This document shows positions 22,720 through 34,704 of a stretch of 64,000 nt of DNA, one piece after another. The translations under genes and the position numbers were made by a program. Each line of letters starts with the position of its first letter. Positions within the stretch are counted from its first letter, which is position 1. The stretch spans positions 346,049-410,048 of the forward strand of contig NMRB01000171.1 of the NCBI GenBank assembly GCA_002633025.1. Reading direction: 5' to 3'. The DNA is from Notospermus geniculatus (taxonomy: Eukaryota > Nemertea > Pilidiophora > Heteronemertea > Lineidae). The notes beneath the pieces are model-generated. The model worked only from the letters and a program-made list of their open reading frames with translations. It made no database searches and was not told where the DNA came from.

Positions 22720-25700
22720 TTAGGACTTAACATCAACTTTCTTAGTCTCCACTTTTATAGCCTTGTTCGTATTTTTACCCGCTGTATCTGGTGCAGCCTG
22801 AACACCTCCCTTTTCAGCTGCCGGTCCATCTCCCTTCGGGGCAGCCGGTACATTTTTATTGAGATCCTTCGACTGGCTCTCCCGCTGCTTCTTGGGCTCT
22901 CCCTTTTTCGGCGGTGGCACTCCCTTTCTCTTATTTTTCAGCGCAACCATTTTCTTTTTTATCATCCCCGTCATATAATAGGGAATCACCTTTAAAATCT
23001 TACACGTTTCACGGGTGATTTTGATCGCGCTGTTCCACTTAGACGGCGCCAACGTGATCGGTGAAGTCGATTTATTTTGTTTACAAAAACGTTCAACCTC
23101 CGCGTTAAGTTTATCAAATTGTTTCACCTCATCAATAAATCCCCTACCCTCCGCTTCGACCTTCCTATGAAACGTCCTGTTAAAGTAATCATAGAGAATA
23201 TAATCAGCCGCACTCCATTTCTGATGTTTTTTCTTCAGTGCTGCCTCCTGGTGGTTAAGTTTGTACTTCTTTGTGTTAAGTGGCATTGTGATGACGTCAG
23301 TCATGTCCCAGCACATGAGCCTTCGCAAGAGGACAACCGACTGACTGTAGTATTCCTTCATCATAACCAAGTCAATATTCTCATCTAAGAATTTGATATA
23401 CTCCCGTACCTTTCCCTCATCGTTGAAATACGACTCCGGAAGCCCCAGCTCCGTCGAGAGGAAATTGTGCGTCACTGACTTATAACCCAGCCGCTTCCCC
23501 CCAAGAGCGAATAATAATTTTTTCTCAAATTTTTGTGGATTGTCGAGGTATTCCTTCACCGTGTCTTTTGTTTTGAATTTCATTTGCTTCAGTTCCTTGA
23601 AGAAATTCATGGAGGATTTGAACTGCGTCCATGGCTCTCTCAATATGGCGACGACCTTGGTGCCCTTGGGCATGACCTTCTCCACGTTTTCCTTATTGTA
23701 TATGATGTGGTACGCGATTATGTTAATGGACTGATCCTCCTGGATGTTCAGAACGTGAGTCGGCTGGAATGCATTGGGCCACCCAATATGACCATTGTCC
23801 AATTTTGGAAGAGCAAAATTGAGATCTTTCCGAAGTCCGTAGCGGACAAGAATATTGGCCACTGAACTGGATGCACATTTATGAACTTTCAGAAATGTTA
23901 TGTTGTCCAAAGGTTTCGTACATGTGCCAATGGAGACGAGGTGTTTGTGAAGAAATTCAGATCCGGGCTGCTTTTCCCCAGAGACTGGAACGACGTGTGG
24001 TTGAGAAACATTCCCGGACATGAGAGTGCCGACCGTTGATGGAAGAGCTTTGCCAGAAATCACGTGACTGGCGAAGTTTACAGGTGGTGGTGCAGACTTT
24101 CTCAAGTAGACATTTCTCAGCCTAGAAAGAAAATAAGAAAACGATAGGCCCTATAACGAGTACAGGCATGACATGTACATGTATGTCAGTTTTTCCATTA
24201 TTGTTTGGGAAACGCTTTGCAGATAGATCGAAAGTTTCTATGTGTATCCTGGATTGTCAAACCGAAGCATATTCCGTCATACAACAGTAGGGGAACACTT
24301 AAAGATGGGGAACATTACAAAACGTTACATCGGTATCTTCTATGTGTTTTTAGCCTAATGTTTTTCTTGAACGTGGACATTTCTTATTGGCACAGACACA
24401 GATGTGTATTTACACCGTAATAACTTCTTTTTTGCGCTGAGTTGATCAGAGACAGGGACTGTGACCTCTTCGAAAGGAAGTTACGCCGGTAGGCGATATA
24501 CAGAGTTCAGCATTTAATTGTTTATCATCAAATGCTAGTTTACACCAATAATCAATTAAATGCCTGGTAAAGAAATACCCCATGGATGTCAAACTCATTA
24601 CAACCTGGTATCGCCCGACATTCAACAATAAAAAATGACATTTTCAATTATTATTTTATGATTAGCAATCACCATTTTTCGTTGTGCAGTATGGATCATC
24701 CCTCTATAGACTGTTGCCTGATGAACTGCATACGCAATACGATCATCTAATATTAATCTATTGTCCCATTAGGTCATCGACTGGACGGATCCAATTCTCA
24801 TGATATCTACAACGGTAGCACCAGCTGAACTATAGTTCTGTAGCCCACTACTGTTAGAACACAACAGGGCCGTATTGATAAAGGGTGTTTAAGACTTAGA
24901 CGCGTGTAACTTCACTAAATGCACACACTTCCACCACGCATTTGACGAAGTTACACGCGTCTAAGTCTTAACACCCTTTATGAATACGGCCCAAGTCTAT
25001 TATGTGATTGCTCCTCTTCGGGCGCCTGGCTTTTGACTGGCTGCTCGCATGCATATGACGACTCCTTCTGTCCTCTGATGTCCAGAAACATATTGTGATA
25101 TCAATCATTTCTGTGGTCCAGACACAGCGATTCATTTCCTCTGCATACATGTACAACGTTTTCTCAAGGGCCCAAGACACTTCCACGTAACCAAATCGTC
25201 AAACTGACTATTGATGCCGTATTTGGAGCTTAGCAGTCGATTTCGCCTACTATCACCTACCCAGACACGGAATCCTTCTTCAAGATGTTGAGAGCACCGA
25301 TGAAGAACCCAGCAAAGAGGAGGACGATCCAGATGGCATTGGTCCGGCACCGTCTGCCATGGTAACCCAGGCATATCTGGTTCAGGGCTCGTTTGACACT
25401 GGAAAGAGACAGGGCATCGTTATTGGAAATACATATACCTGTATAGCTACACGATGACCATCAATGGCATGTTTTCAACAAGCCTATTGCTTTATAGGAA
25501 CACAAGAACTAGAAGTTTGCTGTGAAAAGACTGGACATAAACAAACAAAATGTAAATAAACAATACTTTTTGTAAGGCCCGTGAAAATACCCGTGATACA
25601 TTATCTTTAATTGTCAACCAATGAATTAACCTTAGAACTATTTTTATGTTGGGCAAATAATTGTTTTGTTATAGTGTTGACACAGAAAAGGCCATTTCCT

Positions 25701-26619
25701 AACCCCAGTCAAAAAACACCTTTTGTGAGTAAATTCGTATGTATTTTGTCCTAAACGTAATATTTCTGGAGGACGACTTCGGTTATTATAAGATACATAC
25801 ATGTGACGTTAGACGTGCATGTATTTAAAATGAATTAATCTCAGTCTTACGTCATTAGGAATGGGTCGTGATAGCAACGCCATACTTTGCTAATGCATGT
25901 CACATTAACACCTCCAGTTTACGTAGAGACAGGTGAAAAAGCAACGAATTTTTCCCGGGATGTGATGTCTGCCTCCAGATCTGATGCTACATGACAAGTT
26001 ATAGTTCATTTTCTTTCTAACAACATTTCCAGTCTATTCCTACCTATTCCTACAGGAATAGGTCATGGAATAGGTCCCATATTCAAAAAACTACTTACAA
26101 GTCTAAGTGTGACACTTATCCTTTGTTCAACACAAACGATAAGTAGAACACTTTGACTTAAGTATGTTTATGAATATGAACCCTGGATAATTGGAAGTAG
26201 GCCTATGCGCCGTTGCGTTTTTTCTGGGCCACGCTTTTGTAGGCCTATGTGTCCCATTTTTAATGTTCCCTTCGGATCTGAAGAACTACCATCGTGGCGA
26301 AAACATGTATTCAAAATAAAAATCAAATCGATCGCCAAAAAGTAGTCTTACATGTACCTCCAACACGGTATTAATAATACTAATAGGCCAATGATTAACA
26401 ATGGGTAAATGAGTCCATATTGATTACCCAACACCATGACGGGACACACCGACAAAATTCATAAGGCGAGCGTTGAGCGAAGGCTTACCTCATGACTTGG
26501 CTTTGGTTCAATGAATTCCCATCCAATCGCTGCTTTTTCCAGTCATTTTCCCGTAAAACCTGCGGATTCTTCACTGGTAAATCATAGCGAGCCTCTAAAC
26601 CCTTTTCGTGGTGAACCAT
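22720..26619 (-). CDS. GAL3ST-family sulfotransferase (galactose 3-O-sulfotransferase-like)
   Basis: Golgi type II membrane enzyme predicted to move sulfate from PAPS to a sugar hydroxyl, probably on a galactose-bearing glycan. Minus-strand exons 26489-26619, 25261-25398 and 22720-24121 join in phase (2 and 2) into 556 residues. Exon 2 encodes a signal anchor (NAIWIVLLFAGFFIGAL) after a basic stretch. Exon 3 holds the 5'-phosphosulfate loop FLKVHKCASSSVANIL and the 3'-phosphate motif VAILREPWTQFKSSMNFF, both typical of GAL3ST1-4. The family is usually about 420-490 residues; the excess is a 58-residue cytosolic head and a Lys/Pro-rich tail of about 85 residues. The first exon rests on frame continuity and a good donor, so it is the weakest part. 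AATAAA lies at 22612-22617, about 100 nt past the stop. The acceptor specificity cannot be told. Confidence 0.85.
24867..24992. repeat. Foldback element in sulfotransferase intron
   Basis: The ends GGGCCGTATT and AATACGGCCC enclose arms of about 50 bases containing AAGGGTGTTTAAGACTTAGA and its complement. The loop is short. Non-coding; intron 2 of the GAL3ST-like gene. Confidence 0.75.
25531..25613. repeat. Fragment of interspersed TIR repeat
   Basis: GACTGGACATAAACAAACAA, ATGTAAATAAACAATA and CGTGATACATTATCTTTAA match the right half of the complete element at 49683-49942. Intron 1 of the GAL3ST-like gene. Confidence 0.55.
26073..26183. repeat. Foldback element of the GGxCCCATATTCA family
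   Basis: The left arm GGTCCCATATTCA...ACTTACAAGTCTAAGTGTGACACTTATC is matched by an inverted right arm. Two related elements sit in tandem at 59257-59474. Intron 1 of the GAL3ST-like gene. Confidence 0.65.
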
Positions 26620-27119
26620 TGGTATATTGGGCCCGTACTTGAAACGATTTACTGGCCAACAAAAAGTATTAAACGAGAATACTTGCCAATAGCTTGCTAT
26701 TGTATCGATCTGTCTTATTCTTATGTAATCGGTAAGTCTGTGTGAAACCGTAATGCTATTAACAAAAACAGGCGAAATTACGTCACCGTTCCTACTAAAT
26801 TCTCACGTTATTCGGACAGGTTTGTGTGTTAAAAATAAAAAAAACCGTGGGCGTGTCGTGTGAAGGCAAGTTGTGAAGTATAGTTATTGCTGGCGAGGAT
26901 AGATGGCGTAAAATGCTGTCCTCGAATCTGTGGACCAGTCACGAGCCTTGGACAATTAAACCGGACTTAGATTCTTGGGGACTTTGATTCCTGTCACACG
27001 TGTATGAAATGCCGGCGGGCAGAGGAAGGGAGGAGGTACAAGGGACCATGGATTAGAGAGTTACAACAAATCCGAAGTCAGTGCAACCGAGCACTTGGAT
27101 ATCCTGCACACAAAAGCAC

Positions 27120-27740
27120 TAAAAATTTAAAAGAAAAATATTTTATTACAGCTTTTATTTACAAATATAATTTACAACCAAAGATCTCTGATATAATGTA
27201 CAAAAAATAAAATAAAATACAATTACATGTACAAAAGTAGAAACTGCTGTACGTGAGAAGGCGCGTGCCATGCATTATCCTCAGTAGCACAGTTCATACA
27301 AATTTATTTCAAAAAAATATTTTATTGACAGCTCAATGTTTATACCAATTTATTTTATTAAAGCTTATATTTACATATAATTTACAATCACAGATCTCCG
27401 ATGAAGTGGAAACTAAAATACAATTACATGTACAAAAGTAGAAGCTGTTCAGAGCAATTGTACGTGAGAAGGCGCGTGCCATGCATGCATTATCACCAGT
27501 AGCACTGTTTATAATGTTTATATATTATACATGTACAAGTTTATAAAAATATATTTGATTACAGCTATTATGTGTATTTACAAATTACAATATATCACAG
27601 ATCTCCGATATACTAGTACATGTAGTGGAAACCAAAACACAATGTCATGTACAAAATGTAGAGGATGTTTAGAGCACATGCCAGGCATGTATTCAGTCAC
27701 AGGGGTTCGCATTATCGTCAGCAGCACTGTTTATAATGTT
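27120..27740. repeat. Degenerate tandem repeat, about three copies of 190 bp
   Basis: Each copy carries TTATTTACAxATxxAATTTACAA, an AGATCTCxGAT segment, CAATTACATGTACAAAAGTAGAA and GTACGTGAGAAGGCGCGTGCC followed by ATGCATTATC. Copies begin near 27130, 27320 and 27530 and have drifted. The array lies downstream of the zinc-finger gene on the minus strand and could fall within its 3' untranslated region. Short frames in it are not coding. Confidence 0.6.
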
Positions 27741-28140
27741 CGTATATAAGTAGTACGGAAAACAATAGCACTAAATTAATAAGATATCACCGGCAGCATA
27801 CATGTAATTTTACGGAATAAGATACATGTAGGGTACATGTATTCGGTATAATAAGTGGGCTTACATGTTCCTCAATTTCCCTAGCACAATCGTGTACATT
27901 TTCAAACTAGCACAAACTTCTTCTAGAAATGGTTCAATGTATATACATGTAGCACAAAGTCGATTGACGTGTCTTCTTAATTCCTATGCCAACGACTACT
28001 CCATTGTGAGATCAGTCTATTCCGAGCATTATGAGGAATTCCAAGTCCTACATTTAGTATGCCATTTGCTGTCCATCGTCTATTCCGTTATTTTTTATTC
28101 TTTTTTTTTCTATCTCTATTCCGCTATTCCTCTTTGAACT

Positions 28141-29788
28141 TCAGAGCGAATATTCGTACTCGGGATGCTGAGAGATGAAATGACGTTTCAGGTTGCCGGA
28201 CTGCGTGAATCCCACGTTACAAACTTTGCAAGTGTAAGGCCTCTCTCCCGTGTGAGTTCTCTGATGCTTGCTGAAGGTCGAATAATCTCGGAACGATCGT
28301 TTGCAGATGTTACAAGAGTAAGGCTTGGCTCCCGTATGGACACGAAGATGAACTTTCAATGTCGATTTAGCAGTGAACGATTTCTCGCAGATTGGGCAAT
28401 CGACGGATGGGCGCTCTTTTTTGGACGGAACGGAAGCTGCACAGCCGGCTGCACGTTTCTTCTCTGCTGGTGTTGCGAGGTCGTCTGAATCAGGCGTCTT
28501 TCTCTTCCTACCGCGGGAGGGAACCGTTGTTGGCCTCTGACGTGCTAGCATGGTGACAGTGGCGAGGAGCTCTTTCAGCGAATCTGGCATCGGTTTTTGT
28601 TCCTTTGGGATGTCGTAGGATTCCAAAGGGCAAGCGGCGGTATCGGTCTGATTGGTGTCATCTCTCGGCATCTCGGTTGGGGTCTCCTCATGTTTCCATT
28701 CCCGTAACTCATCCTGACCGGAGAAGAAGTCCTGAACGAGGTTCACTGGTGGTCGATACTGCGTCGTGAAGTTCTCGTAGCTGTAGGCGTCGTTTCGAGG
28801 AGGCATGGAGCGAGCGGCGTTCTGGTTGTCGGTTCGTTGAGGCAAGTAGTGGAACGTGTTGGGCGTTGGTCTGGCATCACGAGGTCTGTAGGTGCTGCAG
28901 TGCTGCCTTGGCTGGTTGATGTACTGAGGTAACGTCGGCTGGCTCGGACCGGACTGCAGCGACTGGTACTGGGGCGGAGTTGACTGCACCGGCTGGTACT
29001 GGCATGGCGTCGGAGGTTGGTACTGGCATGACGATGACGAGAGGTAGTTACTTGACGAAGATGGCGACGTTTGGTACAGGCTCGAAGGCGATGACTGGTA
29101 CGATGGTGAGGAATCCCGACTTGCGAAGGAACGGGTTGATTCGCTTTGGAACGACGGATACGGGGATTGACCATCCAAGAAAGAGTTCGGCGTTGACTGC
29201 TGGGCGTACGACGTAGTGGACCGCGACCAATTATTCCACATTTCACGCTGAGAATCATACGTCGGGTAGGACGACTGCTGGTAGTAGTTCTCACGATAGA
29301 CAGGGTTCTGGACATCGATGTTCGGCAGGGAGTAAGGATATGACGTCGTGAACGAGACTGTAGGCTGGCAACTGTCTTCGGGCGTGTTCTGGGTTGAGGC
29401 GCGGTATCTTTTGGCTAGGACGGTGGCAATATCGATGATGATGTCATCATTACTGAAAATAGAAAGAAGAAAATCGCGTATAAGTAAAAACAATCAAGTA
29501 ATTCTGACGAATTAATCTTACTTTGTCATAACAGATTCTACTAGACAGACATCATACAGAATTAACATGTTGAAAATTATTATATGCAATCTGATGCAAT
29601 ATGAATTGCAGAGCGAAACTCTCCGTAAGAAATGTTTACCTTGCGATTAAACAGTTGTCTGGTGTCGGTCGCACATCGGTCGTTTCTGATTCGGACGATG
29701 ATACGTAGGACGTTTCTACTTCAGGGTTGTTGTAAGCAGAGCTGTCGGTAAAATCGGTGGTACTGTGGCAGGTACTGTTGACATTCAT
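28141..29788 (-). CDS. C2H2 zinc-finger protein with Ser/Gln/Tyr/Pro-rich N-terminus
   Basis: Nuclear DNA-binding protein, 486 residues, from two minus-strand coding exons: 29640-29788 and 28141-29452 (junction A-S, phase 2). The first 300 residues are low-complexity (runs such as SPSSLYQTSPSSSSNYL and QYQP repeats), typical of a transactivation region. A basic stretch SRGRKRKTP may be a nuclear localisation signal. Three adjacent C2H2 fingers fill residues 402-479 with HTGxKPY and HTGERPY linkers; the third ends H-x4-H and the protein stops six residues later. Exon 1 begins exactly at the ATG after a clean acceptor (TTCTTTTTCCAG), so there is a separate non-coding first exon ending at 30017. 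I do not recognise the orthologue. The fingers are not of EGR or Gfi type; target DNA unknown. Confidence 0.87.
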
Positions 29789-29873
29789 CTGGAAAAAGAA
29801 GAGCAGAATTATGAAACGAAATGAAAAGCAAGCAAAACGAAACGTAGCCTTACTACAGATTAGAAAAATCGCC

Positions 29874-29900
29874 CCTCTATGGGGACAGTCCCCATAGAGG
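29874..29900. repeat. Perfect 12-bp inverted repeat in zinc-finger gene intron
   Basis: CCTCTATGGGGA and its reverse complement are separated by CAG. It lies in the intron between the non-coding first exon and the start-codon exon. Function unknown. Confidence 0.55.
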
Positions 29901-30016
29901 TAGTCCCGGACTACAGTCTGCCGTGGATGGAACCCGCGCCCGCGTCTGGCCAACGTTGTCCCAAACAAGAGACCTCATGAGCCCGGACATCTCTGCCGAC
30001 GGCAGGGGATAGTTAC

Positions 30017-30140
30017 CTTTTAATCTGTTCGCTGTCGTCGAGAGATGAAAATTTGTTTCGGCAGTAATTCGGCAGAGGTTCGTTGAAGCAGCAGGCAGTG
30101 AGTTGTAGTCAGTCGAGATGAGTGAGCAGAGATCACAGAT
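30017..30140 (-). other. Non-coding first exon (5' UTR) of the zinc-finger gene
   Basis: The minus strand has a donor GTAACT immediately after 30017 (TTAAAAG then GTAACT) and a TATAAATA box about 30 nt upstream of 30140. The 3' limit rests on that donor and the 5' limit on the TATA spacing. The coding exon starts right at its acceptor, which demands such an exon. Confidence 0.55.
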
Positions 30141-30167
30141 GGTATGACTGCTGAGTGATGTTCACTC

Positions 30168-30175
30168 TATTTATA
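30168..30175 (-). promoter_or_regulatory. TATA box of the zinc-finger gene
   Basis: TATAAATA on the minus strand, about 380 nt upstream of the start codon and about 150 nt upstream of the first-exon donor. The match to consensus is good; function is inferred from position. Confidence 0.55.
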
Positions 30176-30179
30176 CAAA

Positions 30180-33100
30180 AATCTCTTAATTGCTCTCAGG
30201 AAACAAACCAATCAAAAAAGACCACCGGTTCCTTGTCCAAAAATCTTGTCATTTTGAGCAGGCAATCACAACTAATTGGTAATTACCGTTTGATGAGCCG
30301 CCCAAGGTGCGTGCGGGCTGCACCATCCGACCGCTTGCCCATGGTCGTAATCAGCGCGCCAGCAATGGATTGGTCCGTTGTTTGTGTGATGTCATGGCTG
30401 CCTTGTAGCTGATTGGCGGAGATTTCTCTGTTCTGATTGCGATCGTTGGTGCGCTGTGACGTCCATCCATGTTGGCGATGGTTTGCCAAAGTAAAAAGTT
30501 TAAAATTTGAATGATTTAGTGGGCACACAGGATACATGTACTGTATCAAGTATACGGACGCCTATAAAGCTGTATATATTCCAGATGTGATATTTAAAAA
30601 ATAAAGCTGTATACATGTGCAGTATTAGGCCTTTGTTGTCATGGCCGAATCTACATTTCTCACGGTCGAATTTAGAGGGGCGGAAGGGGCTAAAGCACAC
30701 TCTATTTTGGTGAAATTCCTTGAATTTGACCAGGAAAATCAGACATTCATTCAGGCCATACGAGTTCCATGACCAAGAGCCCCTCTTTTTCTGCAAATTG
30801 GATCTGGCAATGTTTTAGCATATCGTTTATTCTAATGCTAGTTTAAATATCTCCTCACTATAGACGTACTTTGGTGCAATACTTGTTACTACTAACATCA
30901 TCATCATCAAAGGACATCATGAGCCTTATGGCTCTTTGCCATTTAAACGTTATAATAAATATAATTGTTTGCGCATGCGGTGCGGGTAAGGACGGGCTTT
31001 AAACATTTGAACTATAAATAAATCCAATAACGTGGTGCGCTTGTAAACTTCCTCGAACTATAACAGTATGTAGTAGGATATGTACAAATCATAGTTTGTC
31101 ACGTGGCACTATCACTTCCTGTTCCAATACTGTGTCTGTGTGAACCTTGCTATAACTTAGTCCTTTAAAATATAAAGTCACATACACATCAGTAATATAA
31201 CTTCCACACTGCCATTTGATTGAAAACGACAGACCTGACGCATTATTTACAGTACAATTTCAGCATACAAGAATGGTGACAAGGCCTGAGATAAACATGA
31301 CTGCATACAATGTCATAATCTGTCGTCTAAAAATCTTTTATTGGCGATTCTCGATCAAAAATAAGCAAAAGGCCGCTCATGAAATGATAAGAATGAGCTT
31401 AATGTAGAAGCAAACTAAGGGAAGAGGGGAACTTTTTAAGGGCATCATACTAGGGATAGGTCTCCAAAGAGGACGAGGAGACTAGTCAAATATTGACTGT
31501 GAGCACCCGTAGTTAATCATATGCCCGGGTCCCCAAAATGCTTACCTGATGCGTACTTCAACAAGAATCAATCCGTAGTTTTCACACACATTGAAAAAAC
31601 TGCCGGCATGGCCCTAATGTATTCAGATAGAGCACAGTACAGTTTACACAATTCTAACGTCGGAGGACGTATAAGGACGTTCTGAAAGAAAAAAAGGACT
31701 TTCTGAATTCAATACCGGTACAGTGTTGCTTTAATAGCATCGTACTTTTTTATGTTGTCCAAAGACAAGAGGAATACTTTAGTGATTTTGCTAACCTATT
31801 TGATGGGGTCATTCTTATTTCCGTACCAAGAATACTAACAGCACTTTATTGACTACCTTATTCCTGTACTTTGAAAAGGCCTTCTTGTGACCTGTACGTG
31901 TGGAGGCTGTGGTACGCTTGCCTAATTAGCAAGTGAATTAGCTTTCACACCTACATAAATTAAATTTGTGTTTGTTAATCAAGGCCAATTTAGTCCTTCT
32001 TCAAAATACCAATAGCTTCAATCCCCCAAGCTGTATATGAATAATTAACTGATAATTAATGTGATCAAAGCCCTTTGCGCACCTGACTCCAAATTACACC
32101 ACCACTTGAACCAAGCGAAAGTTTGAAAAGGTTTTAAAGGTTGCATGATGAAAGGCCTGTGAAATTTTGCCGCCTTAATTACGCAAGCGGGCCGTTGGCT
32201 GCAGCTCCATAGATGCTATTGGTCAGTCCCATTAGCGAATGAAGCGTGGCTAGTTTTGAATGTTGCCTTTTCGCTGTCAATCAAGAAGAATGTAGGCGGA
32301 GCTCTGCAGGTGCTGAAAAGGTCCACCGAGTGAAGGAAAATGACCCTTGACCATGACCCAATATTCTGGTTGTTGAAATAAAAACGAGAGCCAAAATGAG
32401 CTTCCAAGCTACCAGCGACTTTTAGTACATGAGTAACAGCAGAACTTGGAAACCTTGAAGTAAGGAGCCGTTGACTTTTTAATACGAAACTTTCCCGCCA
32501 GATGGCTACAAAGGTACTCTCGCACCTGGCTCATTCGCCCAATCTGGCAAGCTCCTTGAATACGTCTACCCTTCCTCCAAAGTTTACCAAACCTGCAATT
32601 CAAAATGCAAATCCGGGACAAAAACTAATCCGCCATTGACTGATTCGTAACTATAGCAACTTTCAAATTCCCCACGGCTAATGAGAATTGTAAAAGGCCT
32701 ATAAATTCAACACGCTGCTCACTAAGCCTTTTATGCGTCGATTTATGGATATGTAGTCTGTTCTGACATATCACTTGATATTTTACAATTAATGCTTGTA
32801 GTGGAATTAGGATACGCAGAACAGGTAAGCAGAAAACGTTTTTACTCTGTACATATACGTTACTTGCATTTCTTCTCATTTGTGTCGATAATATTCAAGT
32901 CTATGTCGATAATTAAAAAGGTGATAGGCCTATCTTTCTTCCTTTTCTCAAACTATCAAGTCCACTTCATTAATGACTGAGGCCCAAAGAGTGAACTGTT
33001 AGAAATGAAGCTCTTTCAAGCTCCCTAACAGAAACAAATTATCATCCTATCAATGTACATTGTAACAGGAAGAAAACGCAAACGTTTCATCTTGGACACC

Positions 33101-33780
33101 TCTGCCTCCTATGTGAGGGCTTTCTTGCGCAATGAGCATCTCATCTGTTGGTTTCCTGATTTTACGCTTAAAAGGGGCACAGTATTCCTGGGAGACCTCT
33201 ATTGACAATGCTGTTGAACTACCGCTTATCAACCTCGCCCAATGCAGAATAGTACTCGTTTCCAGGGTATCCACGTACGTATTGTATTGTAATCATACAT
33301 TCTGTGGCAAAAGGCAACACTGTGGCAAAGGGCAAAACTACGGTATCGGAGAATGATGCAATCATCGCCGGTGGCGCCGGCTGTCGAGAAAAAGTTGCAA
33401 TTCCGTGGCCCTTTGAAGACCAATGACACCGCATTTCGAAGGAAGCAAACGCTAAAGAACCCCCTGCATCACCGCCGAGGAAGCACAACTGATTACCCCA
33501 TGATGGGTGTCATCAGGATGATACCAAGAGAAAGCCTTCGAGTTTTTGCCTAACTCATCGACCCTCTGGCCCCCTCTCTTACACTAGAAATGCTCGTAAT
33601 CATTCGGATCGTGTGATATTGATATGAGATATCGAGAAAACAGTGGAACCGTTCGAAAGTAATTTCCCTGGCTTTCACCATCCAAATATTTCAATAATGC
33701 ACTGGATCCCGAGGCAAACATTACGGATCCGAGTCTAACACGTAGCGAAGGAAATTCATCAGAAATTCATCATAACTATT
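30180..33780. other. Gene-free region
   Basis: No exon chain with consistent splice sites was found on either strand. Open frames are short with no recognisable motifs. The sequence is AT-rich with scattered TACATGTA words. Confidence 0.4.
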
Positions 33781-33920
33781 AGGGAGGTTGAGATCAACGA
33801 CTTATCACGGATACTTATACGTATACGGATCGAAATGTACACAAAATCTGTCCTCCTTGTACAGAATTCTATCAGTATACGTATAAGGATCAGTAATAAG
33901 TCGCTGATCTCAAACTCCCT
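33781..33920. repeat. Foldback element, 140 bp
   Basis: The arms AGGGAGGTTGAGATCAACGA and TCGCTGATCTCAAACTCCCT continue inward for more than 40 bases and include TACGTATA words. Flanked on both sides by ATT. Non-coding. Confidence 0.7.
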
Positions 33921-34011
33921 ATTATTAATTCGTGACACAACCCAAGCACCACTTGATAGCGACAAATAACCATGTTATTCGGCAAGTGAGGTTGGTCGCC
34001 ATGTAAAGAAG

Positions 34012-34509
34012 ATGCGGAATAAATCCAGTGCACAGACAGAACCGCCACCTGTAGTGGCAATTTTACTCGCTGTCCAATTCTCTGGCTTACCTACACGTGG
34101 TCACTCGCGGAAACTGGTGGTGCATAGGTCAAGATTAGAATGCAGGAAACACTTCTTCAGCAATCGAATCGTGGCTCTATGGAACAGCTTGCCTCAGTAT
34201 GTTATTGACGCTGGGAATACCAATATATTCAAGGGAAGATTGGATGCTTACTGGAAGGGATCTGAGATCCTGTACAGATTTTGATGTAAATATTGGAGTA
34301 AACTAAAGGACAATTTGCTTTGTATATATGTACGTATAGACTATGACTCAGCTACGAGGATATTGAAAATTTATAGAGACACTACGAGGATTATTCGGCT
34401 ACATGTACAGGATCTGGATTATAATGTTAAATGAGACTTTGTTTCGCGACGCCCCTCGCGCAGTACCTATATTGAGCAGCAAAGTTCTGGAATAGAACAA
34501 GACGCTGAA
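34012..34509 (+). mobile_element. LINE retrotransposon 3' fragment, copy 1
   Basis: The translated segment from about 34093 to 34284 reads TRGHSRKLVVHRSRLE, then FFSNRIVALWNSLP and FKGRLDAYW. This is the standard C-terminal end of CR1/RTE/jockey-like reverse-transcriptase ORFs, and a stop follows at 34282. The remaining 225 bp are the 3' untranslated part, which runs into an assembly gap. The upstream endonuclease and polymerase domains are absent, so it is a dead 5'-truncated copy. Confidence 0.8.
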
Positions 34510-34514
34510 NNNNN
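34510..34514. other. Assembly gap (5 N)
   Basis: Five N bases fall where copy 1 of the LINE 3' end should meet its ATCA-repeat tail, next to a large palindrome. The local structure is therefore uncertain. Confidence 0.95.
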
Positions 34515-34544
34515 TTTTTGCGCTTCTTGTGGTATATGATAAAT

Positions 34545-34699
34545 ATAAAACCACACTCGTGAGATTTCCGAGGTAGCAGAACACACTCGTGATGATCTTT
34601 TGCCCGGAACCCCCTCGACCTTCGGTCTCGGGGGTTCCTGGCAAAAGATCACCACTCGTGTGTTCTGCTACCTCGGAAATCCCACTCGTGTGGTTTTAT
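34545..34699. repeat. 155-bp near-perfect palindrome
   Basis: The left arm starts ATAAAACCACACTCGTGAGA and the right arm ends CCCACTCGTGTGGTTTTAT. The centre is CCCTCGACCTTCGGTCTCGGG. Within the arms the word ACTCGTG appears four times, always in the same orientation, while the surrounding sequence is inverted. It lies between two copies of one LINE 3' end. Confidence 0.85.
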
Positions 34700-34704
34700 G
34701 ATTA

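Noticed and set aside
28743-29315. 190-codon minus-strand frame rich in Arg, Ser and Thr
   Set aside because: It lies out of frame inside the zinc-finger exon and reflects its low-complexity codons.
29901-29990. Possible tRNA-derived sequence on the minus strand (GCGGGTTCCATCC resembles a B box)
   Set aside because: No convincing A box or cloverleaf could be built, and the key purine of the B box is missing.
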